A DNA stretch of 64,000 nucleotides from Tritrichomonas musculus (lineage: Eukaryota > Parabasalia > Tritrichomonadida > Tritrichomonadidae), in NCBI GenBank assembly GCA_039105265.1, contig JAPFFF010000021.1:868001-932000 (forward strand). The letters are read 5' to 3'. The notes beneath the pieces are model-generated. The model saw only the letters and a program-made list of their open reading frames with translations, did not search any database and had not been told where the DNA came from. The translations under genes and the position numbers were made by a program. Shown here one piece after another: positions 1 through 11,799 of this stretch (position 1 is its first letter; each line of letters begins with the position of its first letter).

Positions 1-207
1 AATATAAAATTCGTTAATTGTTTCATCTGAAAAGTGACTTCTTAGAATTATTGGTGATAAAACGTCAGCTACAAATCGACTGGTTTCATATTTTTTACTG
101 TTTATAATAAATGTGAAATCTTTATCATACTTATCAAATGGAATTTTTTTAATTATCTCCAAATCTAATCCAATTTGTATATTTCCTTTTTCTTGTTTTT
201 GATTCAT
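1..207 (-). CDS. 5' part of a BTB-like/ankyrin-family protein (partial)
   Basis: An open frame runs from an ATG at 207 leftwards off the window and gives 69 residues. The readable part includes DFTFIINSKKYETSRFVADV and then SPIILRSHFSDETINEF. This resembles the N-terminal BTB-like module at the start of many large trichomonad families, often followed by ankyrin or leucine-rich repeats. The later domains lie outside the window, so the full function cannot be judged. The family assignment is from memory and moderate. The upstream region (to the right) is decayed, so it is unclear whether this gene is intact. Confidence 0.55.
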   Translation of the reverse strand, partial: MNQKQEKGNIQIGLDLEIIKKIPFDKYDKDFTFIINSKKYETSRFVADVLSPIILRSHFSDETINEFYI

Positions 208-479
208 CGCTTTTCTTTATCAGAAGATAGACATGTTATATGAAAAATCATATTTTAGATAGTTGAGTATTCAAAATATAAAACTCTCAAGAAATGCTTT
301 AAACTAATAATTATTTTGAGTTTGAAATGACCATAATATCGCATTTTTCAACTCAATATTATCAGTTCTCACCAAAAAGAGAGCTTTAGTAAGAAGGTTT
401 AAAGTTGAAAAAAGATTATTAGACTAATTACTAAATTAGTGAACACATCTGAAAAAGAAGGAAGAAAACATTAAACATT

Positions 480-1170
480 TAAAATATTACTAACTAGATT
501 TATACCTGGCATTCATGATTTGGATTAGATTATCTATTAGAAAGTTTTAGCATTGTCATTTTATTCAACTTTTTCAGCAATTCTTAAAGAAAAAGAAAAA
601 GAATTGTTTAATGCAAAAGTTCCTAATGAATAGTCTGGCTTTGATTATCCTAAGCAATTCATATAGAATTATGACAATGAATTTGTTCCAATTACGAACA
701 TCAATAAATTGAATGATAAGAATCACTACAGCAGTGATTCTTATCATAAAAGAATTTATGTTTATTCAGCAAACTTACTATCTTCGTTATTCACGTAATC
801 AATATCTTTCTGCAAGGATCAAAAATGACTGGAAAGACTTCTTTACCTTCAATTCGATGATAATCCATCTTTCCAGCCAATTTTCATCAATCTTTCAGAG
901 TCAGCTTCAAATGGCTCAATTCTGGAATTTTTGGGAACTCATACATTAGCGACCGTTAAGAAGTATTTTATGATGAATCGTAGCCAATTATATGTTCTCA
1001 TTTCCGAGGATGTCTCTTCACCAAATTTGTTAATTGAGAAGAAAAAACTGCCACAGACGATAGAAACCGATCTGAAAATTTTAATTACGTGGAAGTCTCA
1101 TCATTTTGAATTTTGGCCACTTCTTGTCATTCTATTCAAAAGTTTCCAAAACGGTTTGTCTCTCATTTTA
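480..1170 (+). pseudogene. Decayed coding remnant, unidentified
   Basis: The plus strand keeps stretches with protein-like composition, for example around 540-780 (KEKEKELFNAKVPNE, then YDNEFVPITNINKLND) and around 860-1100 (DDNPSFQPIFINLSES, then ILEFLGTHTLATVKKYF). No single frame stays open across the region, and several interruptions separate the blocks. I do not recognise the family. It may be a dead copy of a multigene family or of a mobile element. Confidence 0.3.
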
Positions 1171-1176
1171 TGCCGA

Positions 1177-1640
1177 TCAATCTCCATCAATTTTCACCTG
1201 AGACAATTCTGCCTTTTTGTGCGTCTCTGGCTCGCTGATAGAGAAAGTTTTTGACTGTGTGAAAAATGAAATAAAAAGCGATAACAAAGTGAAGTTCGAC
1301 TTCCTTCTTTTATTCGATACTTTGCCAACCAAATATTTCGTTGATTGTTTAATTTTGACGATCACTTTCAACGAAATATTATCACCAAAATTACATTTTA
1401 ACTTGTTCATAACACGAAGTAAAATATCGGTTTGCTCAATCCATTTTTCATTCTTATCTTGCATCGATTTTCGATATTTGTTCCTGTATGAATACATGAG
1501 ATCAAGTGACATCAATAAATCTTTATCTGATTTAATGCATGATTTAATGTTTGGTAAAATCGAATCAATTGTTTCACCTTTAATTAATTTATAAAACACA
1601 TATAAACACTTTGCATCAAATAATTTCACTTTTTCGTTGA
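1177..1640 (-). pseudogene. Unidentified gene fragment without a good start
   Basis: The minus strand is open for about 150 codons and has protein-like composition (for example KLFDAKCLYVFYKLIKGE and DKDLLMSLDLMYSYRNKYRK). The open frame does not begin with ATG; an in-frame stop lies shortly upstream, and the first internal ATG would remove the best-looking part. This fits a fragment of an older gene. No domain is recognised. It is convergent with the decayed plus-strand stretch to its left. Confidence 0.3.
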
Positions 1641-2802
1641 AGAATAAGTATCAAATTTTTGATCAATATAAAAAAGAAAGTTTTGAAAAAAAACATGTAT
1701 TTTGTGGCGTATAATAAGGTGGTGTGTTTTTTTGATTTTTCAAATGGCGTAAAGGACTATCTGGCGATTATATTGAAGAATATGACTATGATTATGAAAC
1801 TTTTTGAAAGTACTTACAAATAAATTGAATCAAATAAAAAATTTTATTTTATTTAATTTTTTAAGTGAGTTCATTTAATTTATTTATATTAAAATATTCA
1901 AATATTTCTAAAAAAAATTGAGATTATGTCAAAACTAATTCAATTGTTAATTTAGAGGCATATCAACCACAAAAAAGCTCTCAAAAAGTGAAAGTAGAAA
2001 ATAAGATAAGTCCAATTATAAAAGATTAATATAAAAAAGAAGAATGTATTTATGATCTTTGGAATCCAATTATTTAGTTTGTACAATAAAAATTAATAGT
2101 TTTTAGGTAAAAAACATCAATTTGGATTTTTATTTTATCCACTCTATAGAAATATAAGATCCAAGATTCTTTACATTTATAACTTAATTATATTAACAAA
2201 TTACTAATGGTTTTTATGATTACTCTATACGTTCTTTAAATATCTTAACATAAAACGTCTTATTTTCAAATAGCTGTGATACTAATCATATTTCATTTTT
2301 TAATCAAAATGAAACAGCCATTTTAATAATTATATTGGGATTTTCTTTTATACGTTTCAATATACACTAATATTATACTTTCAATTCAATTGATAGTTTA
2401 TTGAAAAAATAAAATATAATTAGTGCTCAAAATATGATTTTTAGAGGATTTATAGAACTTATGATAAATTCATTTCATTTTACTTTAAAATTATATAAAA
2501 AAAATTTTGAAATAAATCATTTTTTGTTTTTCCGATCGAACTTTTTCAAATAATAATATTTTAATAAATATTTAAGAATATTAGAGCAGAAATTTATTTT
2601 GTTGATTAATAAAAATTATATACTTCTTTATTATAAATCAAATAATGATTTTACCTACTTTGTAAAAACAAAATAAAATATTTTATAAGATTTTTATAAT
2701 TTTATAAGATTTAAAACAATAATTTTTAGTTCATTGAAAAAGTTACATTGAAATATTTTTAAGATAAATAAAATAATTTTGAGATAAATTATTAATTCAA
2801 AA
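1641..2802. other. AT-rich intergenic region
   Basis: No convincing gene. Very AT-rich with short A/T runs. Around 1979 there is CTCAAAAAGTG, a motif that recurs at hairpins and element ends elsewhere in the window. The last 100 bases form the upstream region of the large repeat protein. Confidence 0.6.
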
Positions 2803-5800
2803 ATGCTTTTAGTTTATCTACTCCTCTCTCATTCTTTTGGAGCAAATCCTTTATCAGATGTACCTCCAATATCAGTTTCAATTGACCAAATGAAAATTAC
2901 CGGAAAATGCAAAGTTCCTCCAGATTACAAACAATGCCCCGATACACCTTCAAACGAACCATGCGGTAAAACCTGCTGGTATAACCCATTAAATGCTGAA
3001 CAAAGTGTTGATCCGCCCACTTTTGAGTACACATTCAAAGGTGAACAATATCAAATATACGGCAAAAATGCTGAAAATCATGGAAAATTTGCTTTATATT
3101 TGGATGATGTTTTTGTTGAAAATGTCACTCAACAAATTAAAGATGATGATTTTCCTTATGACCTTCAATACACGTCACCACTCTTACCTTATGGAACTCA
3201 CACGATCAAGGTCAAATCTGTTGGAGAAGACTTAGAAATATGGAAGTTTACTTATTGGCCATCTGTACATGCACAACGATTAAATTCAACAGAAATGCAA
3301 CCACCATGGAATGTTGAATCAGACAAAATCGGAGGTTTAAGAGAATGGGCACATGAAAACAACAAAGCAGGCGTAAAGAAAGTACATACTCTCCAGTTCT
3401 CCAAAATCTGGGTATATGGCTCAAAAGATAATACACATGGTGATATGTTATTTATGATAAACGGCGAAGAACACTATATTAACCAAAACTCATCTTCCCG
3501 AGTTGATGGAGCTCTTGTTTATGAATCCGAGAACCTTCCCCTTAACAATTACACAATTACATTTTCACAACATATTGAAGATTGCGTTTTATACTGCATA
3601 TACTACATCCAAGACCAACCCCCACCAACTCCCCCACCGATTTCAGTTTCAATTGACCAAATGAAAATTACCGGAAAATGCAAAGTTCCTCCAGATTACA
3701 AACAATGCACCAATACACTTTCAAACGAACCATGCGGTAAAACCTGCTGGTATAACCCATTAAATGCTGAACAAAGTGTTGATCCGCCCACTTTTGAGTA
3801 CACATTTAGAGGAGAAAAGTACCAAATATACGGCAAAAATGCTGAAAATCATGGAAAATTTGCCTTATATTTGGATGATGTTTTTGTTGAAAATGTCACT
3901 CAACAAATTAAAGATGATGATTTTCCATATGACCTTCAATACACGTCACCTACTCTACCTTATGGAACTCACACGATCAAGGTCAAATCTGTTGGAGAAG
4001 ACTTAGAAATATGGAAGTTTACTTATTGGCCATCTGTACATGCACAACGATTAAATTCAACAGAAATCCTTCCATTGTGGAATGTTGAATCAGACAAAAT
4101 CGGCGGTCTAAGAGAATTTGCACATGAAAACAGCTTTGCTGGTGTTAATAAAACTTGTATGCTTAAGTTCTCAAAGATCTGGGTCTATGGCTCAACAGAC
4201 AGCAATCATGGCGACATGTTCTTTAGTATAAATGATGATTATCATTATATTAACCAACACACGCAAAATAGAAATGATGGAATCCTTTTGTATGAGTCCG
4301 ATTACCTTTCACTCAAAGATTACAATCTCACATTCTCACAGCATGTTGAAGATTGCATATTGTATTGCATCTACTACATCCCAGTGGAAACAACAATACC
4401 AATCTCCGTTGGAATTGGACAAATGACAATCACAGGAGAAATGGGTACAAGTGAAGATAGAGCATGCGGTGGTTCAGAAGTTTCAAAGTTGCCATGTGGT
4501 CAAACATCATGGTTTAATCCAGAAAGACCAGCACACAAAGCAAATCCACCAACATACTCATATAAATTTAAAGGTGAAAAATTCCAAGTTTATGGCAAAT
4601 ATGATCCAGATCATGGCGAATACAACCTTTTATTAGATGGTCAATTAATTAAAACGATCAATCAATATGGTACATATGATGTTCCATATGCTCTTCAATA
4701 CACATCAGACATCCTTCCATATGGCGAACACACCATTAAGATCGAAATGTTGGGAGCACAATTTGAACTTTACAAATTTACTTATTGGCCAATGGTTCAT
4801 GCATTAAGATTGAATTCAACCGAATTCAGTCCATCATGGAATGTTGAATCAGATAAAATTGGAGGTCTAAGAGAATATGCACATGAAAATAGCTTTGCTG
4901 GTGTAAAGAAAATACGTACTTTCAGGTTCTCAAAGATTTGGGTTTATGGATCAACAGACAACGCTCATGGTGACATGTTCTTTGGTATTAACGGCGAAGA
5001 TCATTACATTAATCAAAACACAAGCAGTCGAGTTGATGGCGTCCTTTTATATGAATCCGAATATCTTCCACTTGAAGATTACACTGTTACATTTTCACAG
5101 CACATTGAAGATTGTGTTTTATATTGTGTTTACTACCTTCCTTACACATTTCCATTAGCGCCACCGATATCAGTTTCAGTTGATCAAATTAAGATCACTG
5201 GAAGTGTTGGCTATAGTGAAGATGTCAAATGCGAAAGCAGAGTTGCTGATTCACCTTGTGGTAAAACTGTTTGGTACAATCCAGTATCACACTCAAATAA
5301 CAAGCCTAAATTTGAGTACACATTCAAAGGAGAGATGTTCCAAGTGTTTGGTAAATATGATCCTGATCATGGTAATTATTCACTTTACTTAGATGATGTT
5401 CTTATTAAAACAATCGATCAATATGGACCAGTAGATGTTCCTTATGCACTCCAGTACACTTCAGATCTTCTTCCTTACGGAAATCACACAATTAGGATAG
5501 AAATGATGGACAAGCAATTCGAACTCTACAAGTTCACTTATTGGCCAATGGTTCATGCACAACGATTAAATTCAACTCAAATCCTTCCATTGTGGAATGT
5601 TGAATCAGACAAAATTGGCGGTTTAAGAGAATGGGCACATGAAAATAGCTTCGCTGGCGTGAAGAAGACAACAACTGCTCGTTTCTCTAAACTTTGGATT
5701 TATGGATCAACTGATTACACGCATGGAGACATGTCGTTCACAATCAACGGCGAACAACATTATATTAATCAACTCTCTTCAAATAGAGTTGATGGTGTCC

Positions 5801-7788
5801 TTTTATATGAATCAGAAGAACTTCCACTTGCTGATTATACACTCACATTCTCACAACATGTTGAAGATTGTGTCTTGTACTGCATTTTCTATCTCCCATA
5901 TCCTGTACCAACACCACCTCCAATCTCCGTTAGAATTGGACAAATGACAATCACAGGAGAAATGGGTACAAGTGAAGATAGAGCATGCGGTGGTTCAGAA
6001 GTTTCAAAGTTGCCATGTGGTCAAACATCATGGTTTAATCCAGATAGACCAGCACACAAAGCAAATCCACCAACATACTCATATAAATTTAAAGGTGAAA
6101 AATTCCAAGTTTATGGCAAATATGATCCAGATCATGGCGAATACAACCTTTTATTAGATGGTCAATTAATTAAAACGATCAATCAATATGGTACATATGA
6201 TGTTCCATATGCTCTTCAATACACATCGGACATCCTTCCATATGGCGAACACACCATTAAGATCGAAATGTTGGGAGCACAATTTGAACTTTACAAATTT
6301 ACTTATTGGCCAATGGTTCATGCATTAAGATTGAATTCAACTCAAATCCTTCCTTTGTGGAATGTTGAATCAGATAAAATTGGAGGTCTAAGAGAATATG
6401 CACATGAAAATAGCTTTGCTGGCGTGAAAAAGACAACTGTGGTTGAATTCTCAAAGATCTGGGTCTATGGATCAACAGACAACACTCATGGCGACATGCT
6501 ATTCAAAATCAACGATCAAGAACACTATATTAACCAAACCTCACCCAGTAGAGTTGATGGCGCTCTTGTTTATGAGTCGAATTACATTCCACTTGATCGT
6601 TACACTCTCACATTCTCACAGCACATTGAAGATTGTGTCTTATATTGCATCTACTACATCCCATTACCAGCACCGACTCCAACACCTTCACCTAGTCAAT
6701 CACCATCACCAAGTGCATCACCAGAGCAGACACCAAAAGACTTTATTCTTGACGATGATAATTGCAACTTTGAAAAGAATATTCGTTGCAATGTTACAAT
6801 AACAGAAGAAGAAAAACATGTTATTGTTAAAGTTAACGTGACAAACTTTTCTGGCTATAAACATGATGAAAATGGCGGTGCAATTCACATTATTAATGGT
6901 GGAATTTATTGTAATAACTCTGAATTCAATTCTTGTGAGTCAGGAAAAGCAGGTGGTGCCATTTATATTCACAATGTATTTGAATATTCATATGGTCTTA
7001 ATCTTGAAAATTTGGATTTCAATAATTGTCAAGCTGATTATGGTGGTGCTGTTTACATTTATTCAAAATCAGTAAAATCTGTTGCAAATGTCAAGTATTG
7101 TAATTTCAATGGAAATAAAGCAACAGCTCCAAAAAGTACCACAAACAATAACTTTGGTGGAAGTGCTCTTTTCTTAATGATTCATGAAGGTAACTTTGAT
7201 TCAAATACCTTCAAAGAAAACAAAGGTATTGGTGGTGCTTTGAAGATTATTAACAACTTCCCAGAAGATGATAAAAGCTTCTTCTCAATGAAATTATTAG
7301 GAAGTGCTAATCATGGTTCAGTTTATATCTCTGATTGTTCATTCGAAATAGAGAAAGATTCTGATTGTTCTCTATTTTATGTAAGTGGAAATAATGGAGC
7401 TTTTGTTGAAGTAAATAACTGCCATTTCACAGGTACTTTGTCTCAAGGATCACACTACATCGATGGAAAAGTTATTGCTGAAAAATCTCCTCAACTTGTT
7501 GTGAAGGATTGCAAGTTCTCTTCTGATTTTAAGAACTCAATCAACATTGATAATAACAACAAGTTCATCTCGATCGATGTTAAGTCCCAAGTCTTCGAAG
7601 GAGAAAGCAAAACTAATGAAAAGGTTGAAAATAAGAATAAAAAGTGGAAGATGATTACTACTCTTATTCTTCCAGCTGTTGGATTTACAACAATTGTTGT
7701 GTTCGTGATAGCTATCGTAATAATGAAGAAATTAAATCATGAAGCAACTACTGAATTACCTCAAGAAATAAATGAATCTTTATTATAA
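2803..7788 (+). CDS. Large surface protein with five tandem ~255-residue repeats, parallel-beta-helix-like region and C-terminal membrane anchor
   Basis: 1661 residues. A short hydrophobic N-terminus (MLLVYLLLSHSFGA) looks like a signal peptide. Five repeats begin near 2863, 3634, 4396, 5161 and 5917, each about 255 residues. Each has two beta-rich halves: one with FKGE-x2-Q-IYGKYDPDHG and LPYG-x-HTIK, the other with LRLNST, WNVESDKIGGLRE, FSKIWVYGS, HYINQ and SQHIEDCVLYC. This looks like a carbohydrate-binding or adhesive beta-sandwich, but the family is not recognised. A Pro/Ser-rich linker (PTPTPSPSQSPSPS) follows, then a Gly/Asn-rich region with GGAIYI and GGAVYIYS motifs typical of right-handed beta-helix (Pmp-like) proteins. 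One hydrophobic segment near residues 1618-1643 and a short basic/acidic tail suggest a type I membrane protein. The stop overlaps TAAA. A surface adhesion or lectin role is inference. Confidence 0.85.
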   Translation: MLLVYLLLSHSFGANPLSDVPPISVSIDQMKITGKCKVPPDYKQCPDTPSNEPCGKTCWYNPLNAEQSVDPPTFEYTFKGEQYQIYGKNAENHGKFALYLDDVFVENVTQQIKDDDFPYDLQYTSPLLPYGTHTIKVKSVGEDLEIWKFTYWPSVHAQRLNSTEMQPPWNVESDKIGGLREWAHENNKAGVKKVHTLQFSKIWVYGSKDNTHGDMLFMINGEEHYINQNSSSRVDGALVYESENLPLNNYTITFSQHIEDCVLYCIYYIQDQPPPTPPPISVSIDQMKITGKCKVPPDYKQCTNTLSNEPCGKTCWYNPLNAEQSVDPPTFEYTFRGEKYQIYGKNAENHGKFALYLDDVFVENVTQQIKDDDFPYDLQYTSPTLPYGTHTIKVKSVGEDLEIWKFTYWPSVHAQRLNSTEILPLWNVESDKIGGLREFAHENSFAGVNKTCMLKFSKIWVYGSTDSNHGDMFFSINDDYHYINQHTQNRNDGILLYESDYLSLKDYNLTFSQHVEDCILYCIYYIPVETTIPISVGIGQMTITGEMGTSEDRACGGSEVSKLPCGQTSWFNPERPAHKANPPTYSYKFKGEKFQVYGKYDPDHGEYNLLLDGQLIKTINQYGTYDVPYALQYTSDILPYGEHTIKIEMLGAQFELYKFTYWPMVHALRLNSTEFSPSWNVESDKIGGLREYAHENSFAGVKKIRTFRFSKIWVYGSTDNAHGDMFFGINGEDHYINQNTSSRVDGVLLYESEYLPLEDYTVTFSQHIEDCVLYCVYYLPYTFPLAPPISVSVDQIKITGSVGYSEDVKCESRVADSPCGKTVWYNPVSHSNNKPKFEYTFKGEMFQVFGKYDPDHGNYSLYLDDVLIKTIDQYGPVDVPYALQYTSDLLPYGNHTIRIEMMDKQFELYKFTYWPMVHAQRLNSTQILPLWNVESDKIGGLREWAHENSFAGVKKTTTARFSKLWIYGSTDYTHGDMSFTINGEQHYINQLSSNRVDGVLLYESEELPLADYTLTFSQHVEDCVLYCIFYLPYPVPTPPPISVRIGQMTITGEMGTSEDRACGGSEVSKLPCGQTSWFNPDRPAHKANPPTYSYKFKGEKFQVYGKYDPDHGEYNLLLDGQLIKTINQYGTYDVPYALQYTSDILPYGEHTIKIEMLGAQFELYKFTYWPMVHALRLNSTQILPLWNVESDKIGGLREYAHENSFAGVKKTTVVEFSKIWVYGSTDNTHGDMLFKINDQEHYINQTSPSRVDGALVYESNYIPLDRYTLTFSQHIEDCVLYCIYYIPLPAPTPTPSPSQSPSPSASPEQTPKDFILDDDNCNFEKNIRCNVTITEEEKHVIVKVNVTNFSGYKHDENGGAIHIINGGIYCNNSEFNSCESGKAGGAIYIHNVFEYSYGLNLENLDFNNCQADYGGAVYIYSKSVKSVANVKYCNFNGNKATAPKSTTNNNFGGSALFLMIHEGNFDSNTFKENKGIGGALKIINNFPEDDKSFFSMKLLGSANHGSVYISDCSFEIEKDSDCSLFYVSGNNGAFVEVNNCHFTGTLSQGSHYIDGKVIAEKSPQLVVKDCKFSSDFKNSINIDNNNKFISIDVKSQVFEGESKTNEKVENKNKKWKMITTLILPAVGFTTIVVFVIAIVIMKKLNHEATTELPQEINESLL
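2863..6660 (+). repeat. Five in-frame tandem repeats of about 760 bp
   Basis: Units start near 2863, 3634, 4396, 5161 and 5917 (spacing 771, 762, 765 and 756 bp). The first halves of units 1 and 2 are nearly identical in DNA, as are the first halves of units 3 and 5, whereas unit 4 and most second halves differ more. This mosaic pattern points to recent unequal exchange or gene conversion inside the gene. Confidence 0.85.
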
Positions 7789-9184
7789 AGATTCATTTAA
7801 TTAGTTTAATTAACTTAAGTTAAAAATTAATTCTAGTTTATATTTATTTGTTTGTTTATTTGAGTATAACTGGCATTTTTAAAGGCTATTAAAAAAGATA
7901 AAAATAAACAGGAGCGCTGATAAAAATTATAATTATAATATAAAATTTTTATTTGTTTACTTCATGGTGATGGTGTTCCTGTTTCATTCTTTACTTTCTA
8001 CCAATTATGCTGATTTTACTTGAAAAAAAAAATTCATTACTTACACTTGTTACATTTTATCGCTGTTCGCATCTTCTAATCATTTATACAATTATAGGTA
8101 TATTAACGCCTTTTCTTTGTGATTCTTCATATGAAATGCGCTAATATTTTGCTACTTAATTCATACAATACAAATTTTTAAACCTTTGATGTGTTTGCTC
8201 AAATTATTGATTCTCTTAATAGTTTTTTCATTAAGAATGATTATGATCATGAATATTCGGCATCAAATGTTCCGTACCCAATTTTATCTGTTACAACAAT
8301 TGTAGTAACGTTGAAAATAATCATCTCAAAAAACAGTGTCACTGTTATCAAAATTATTCAACATTGACCATATATGAATATCATTTCTTTTTTTAATTTC
8401 AATGAGAAATCTGAAAGTTCTTGCTTTAAATGGAAATGCTATATATATATGTATGCATAATAAATAACTAAATTAGAGTCTGTTCATATTTTGATGAGGT
8501 TATCTGTTATTCATATTCTCTATATAAACAAAAATGATAATCGATTTTTAAGAGTTAAAAAGAGTTAAATAGATGTTGATTATTAAAATATCTGCTCTTG
8601 TCATTTAATATTCAGATTTAAAAAAAAATATTTAATAAAATCAGAAATATTATCAAAAAACAGATTATCATTTATGTTTTTTTATAAAGATTAACACATA
8701 GCTTGAATATTCTTATTATTATTATATCTCTAATTTTTTGCTACTGAAAATAACTCTTTTTCATCATTTGTCATTTGGCTAAAAGAGGAAGTAATGTTAT
8801 TTCATTTATCATAATTTTAATAGATCATTTGCATATTTGAACACGAAAATAATCTAATTTTCAGTAAGTTTATGTTTTTACAATAAATAATTATTTTTTA
8901 CTAATAAAATGCATAAGATTAAATAGTATTTCATTTAATTTTATATATTATTAAACGATATATTAATATGATAATATATTGAATGATTTCTATGAAATAA
9001 AAGAGTTCACAATTCAAAATTCAAATAACAGATGAACTCATTCTCAATTATTGAACTATAATTTGAATTGGCAGATTAATTTTTTCTCAATTATTGAATT
9101 AACAGGTGAACAATTCAAATTTTGAATAAAAAATCTTTCAATTTTTTATAAATAATGATTTATCTGCACAATACATTTATCATA
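7789..9184. other. AT-rich intergenic region
   Basis: 1.4 kb without a credible open frame. It contains A/T runs, a short (TA)n near 8443-8453, and related phrases around AATTCAAAT and GAACTCATT/GAACTATAA near 9008-9110. No RNA gene or element end was recognised. Confidence 0.6.
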
Positions 9185-9190
9185 TCATTT
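9185..9190 (+). promoter_or_regulatory. Inr-like initiator (TCATTT) of the amylase gene
   Basis: TCATTT fits the trichomonad Inr consensus TCA-Py-T/A, with the A about 14 bases before the ATG at 9201. The spacing agrees with the short 5' UTRs known in trichomonads. Confidence 0.55.
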
Positions 9191-9200
9191 TTTATTTAAT

Positions 9201-11189
9201 ATGGAAGATTCTCTCCATTCGCAACCATTGCTTAGTAATGATGAAGACTTGAAACAAGCCAAAAGAAGCTCAAACATAAAGAAATATGTTTCTTTAGTAG
9301 CTTGTGTTGCAGTCGGCTTACTTGTTGGTGTATTAATCGGTTATTTCTCATTTGGAAAATCAAAATCAAATTCAAATAATCAAGTTTTATCAACAGCAAA
9401 ACCAGCATATCTAAACAGAACTTACCAATTATATGACGATTGCAGTGTTCTTGAACAATTTACATGCTAAGGCTCATCTGGCGAAATGTCATCAAAGTGG
9501 CAAGACCATCTTTGGAGCACACCAAGACGTGGGGAAAGTGACTGGAAGCCAGGATATCAAGACATGAGCACACTTGTAGGATATGCACGCCAAGTTTATG
9601 CATCAGGTCGTCAAAGCTGCACAGTTACAGTTATTACAAAGACAGAACACGATCTTGACCTTACTTATTACTTTGATGGTGTTGCTCAAAAATCATCATC
9701 TAAAGTTTATGACTCTTCATACAAGGGACTCCTCAAAATCAAAGTTACTGCAGCAACAGGTGAATCACTCGAACTTGACGAACTTGATTTCATCTGGAAT
9801 GTTGAACCATTGAAATCAAGATCAGGTGATTTCAGAAACGGCCAAAAGGGAGCTATCGTTGAAATGTTTGGATGGCCAGATGAAGATATTGAACAAGAGT
9901 GCAAATTCATTGCTGATGCCGGCTACTTAGGTGTTAAATTATTCCCACATCAGGAACAAGTTATGTCTACCCAACCAGAGCCAAACAACGAATTCAACCC
10001 ATGGTATTACATGTATCAACCAGTTTCCTATCGTCTTCAAGGCAGAATGGGAACAAGATCTCAACTTCGTAAAATGATCAAGACATGCCGTTCCTACGGT
10101 GTCCGCGTTTATGCCGATGCAGTTGTCAACCACATGTCAGGAAATGGGAATGACGCCCAAGAACACCGAAACAACCAAGGCGGTTGCACATATTGGCCAG
10201 GTAAAGTTTCATCCGATGAGGCCAACCAATCGCCTTACTACACGCCAGGCTTCTCATTTGGCACAACTTCCCGCGGAAAGCCACGAAACAACCTCGAATT
10301 TCCAGCTGTTCCATATGGCCCAATGGACTTCCACTGCGACAAGAGCCTCAACAGCTGGTCCGATGGCAACATCCTCAACACTGGCTGGCTTTCTGGGTTG
10401 ACTGATCTTGATACGAGCAAAGATTACGTCAGGCAAAGGATTGCTGACTATTTCACCGATCTTTTATCGATTGGCTTCACTGGATTCAGAGTTGACGCTG
10501 CCAAACACATCCATCCAGCCGATCTTGCTGTTATTTTCAAGAAATTCAAGGACAACTTAGGCGGACAATTCCCAGATGACTGGTTCACATGGCTTGAAGT
10601 TCTCACAGGCGGAGAATCGTACATACTCTTAGGAGGCGCTGAACAAGATTACTCATTTGCAACTGGTTTTGAAAACAAGTTGAAGGAGCAAGGAATGTCG
10701 CACGATGATATCTTAAAGATTAAGATTTGGTGGTGCGGATACCCTTCAGAGCCATGGAATGATGGAGGACGAGTTGACATGAGAAGAAAGGTTATTCAAA
10801 ACGATGACCACGATCAACAAAATCCAGGATCATCATCAAGAGACATGCATGACGAAGGTTGCGTTCTCGTCAAGAATTGCTCTCCTGATAATCATCGCAG
10901 ATATGAAGTTAAGCTATTCACAAATCCAAACGGCGCTAATAACAACAACGACGATTATCCAATCAGAATGATCCTTTCTTCATACTACTTCGTCGATAAT
11001 ATCATGGCAATTCCAGATGGAAAGTCTGATTGCTCAAAGTGCACACATTCATCATGCAAGAGCTGCAGAACACGTACATATGTTAAGGCTTATGATCCAA
11101 ATGGTCAGGCATATAGCGGATCAGGATACACAAGAGTTCATCGTGATCAAGCAATTATCAATGCTATGAGAGGATGGATGCATATTTAA
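9201..11189 (+). CDS. GH13 alpha-amylase, membrane-anchored, interrupted by one in-frame TAA
   Basis: An alpha-1,4-glucan hydrolase. The first 89 codons encode a basic cytosolic tail and one membrane segment (about residues 30-50, VSLVACVAVGLLVGVLIGYF), as in a type II membrane protein. A TAA at 9468-9470 then interrupts the frame, and the same frame continues at once with GSSGEMSSKW to a stop at 11189. An internal ATG at 9486 would give 567 residues without the anchor. Counting from that ATG, a beta-rich N-terminal module (about residues 25-110) precedes the GH13 barrel: region I DAVVNH near 210-215, region II GFRVD with nucleophile D337, region III WLEV with acid E371, and region IV NDDHD with H442/D443. 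All catalytic residues are present. Codon use is richer in G/C than in the neighbours. Alternatives for the stop: a real null or shortened allele, read-through, or a base error. Confidence 0.85.
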
Positions 11190-11799
11190 ACATGATATGT
11201 GTTTTATTTTCTTTCTTTTCTTTTTTTTTTTTTTAACAAATGTTGATCACATTGAAAATGAATCATTGTAAAATGTTGTTTTATTTCTTGAAAATTTTAG
11301 TTTGATTCAAATCATGCTTTCAATATAAAAAATCACTAAGGATGGCTCGAATATCCAAGTTTCATTGAAATTGTTGGTTGCAATAGCTTCATCCAGCATT
11401 ATTAGCTTAATTTAGCAAATAAAAAAAGACGAAAGCACGGATATTTGGACAAATTAATTTGGTTTTTTTTTGCTAAATTAATGATATCCTGAATTTACGT
11501 CAAGAAAAAAAAATTATCCAATGTTTATCTAATCTGATCTAGGGTTTTTTCGTTTAAATTTACGTCAACGTTATTTGCTCCTATTTTTGAAATCCACCAA
11601 GTGGAATAAAAATTTGTAAATTGATCTTTCCATTATAAAAAATTCATTGTTATTTTTATATAAGTTGTATCAAGTATGTTTTGTTATTATATTAATATTT
11701 AAAATATTTTTTATGTTTTCGTATAGATAAAAACATTTCTTTTTTTTAAATTTTTGAATGAATGACGATTATATTTTGTGAATATAAAGTTTAATTGAA
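11190..11799. other. Intergenic region with an inverted repeat
   Basis: 610 bp without a gene. TTAATTTAGCAAA at 11407-11419 is repeated inverted as TTTGCTAAATTAA at 11469-11481, enough for a hairpin with a loop of about 50 bases. AATTTACGTCAA occurs twice in direct orientation (near 11492 and 11556). It could be a small decayed non-autonomous element. Confidence 0.45.

Noticed and set aside
2993-7075. Several 60-120-codon frames inside the repeat surface gene
   Set aside because: They recur at the same place in each repeat and are out-of-frame images of the real repeats.
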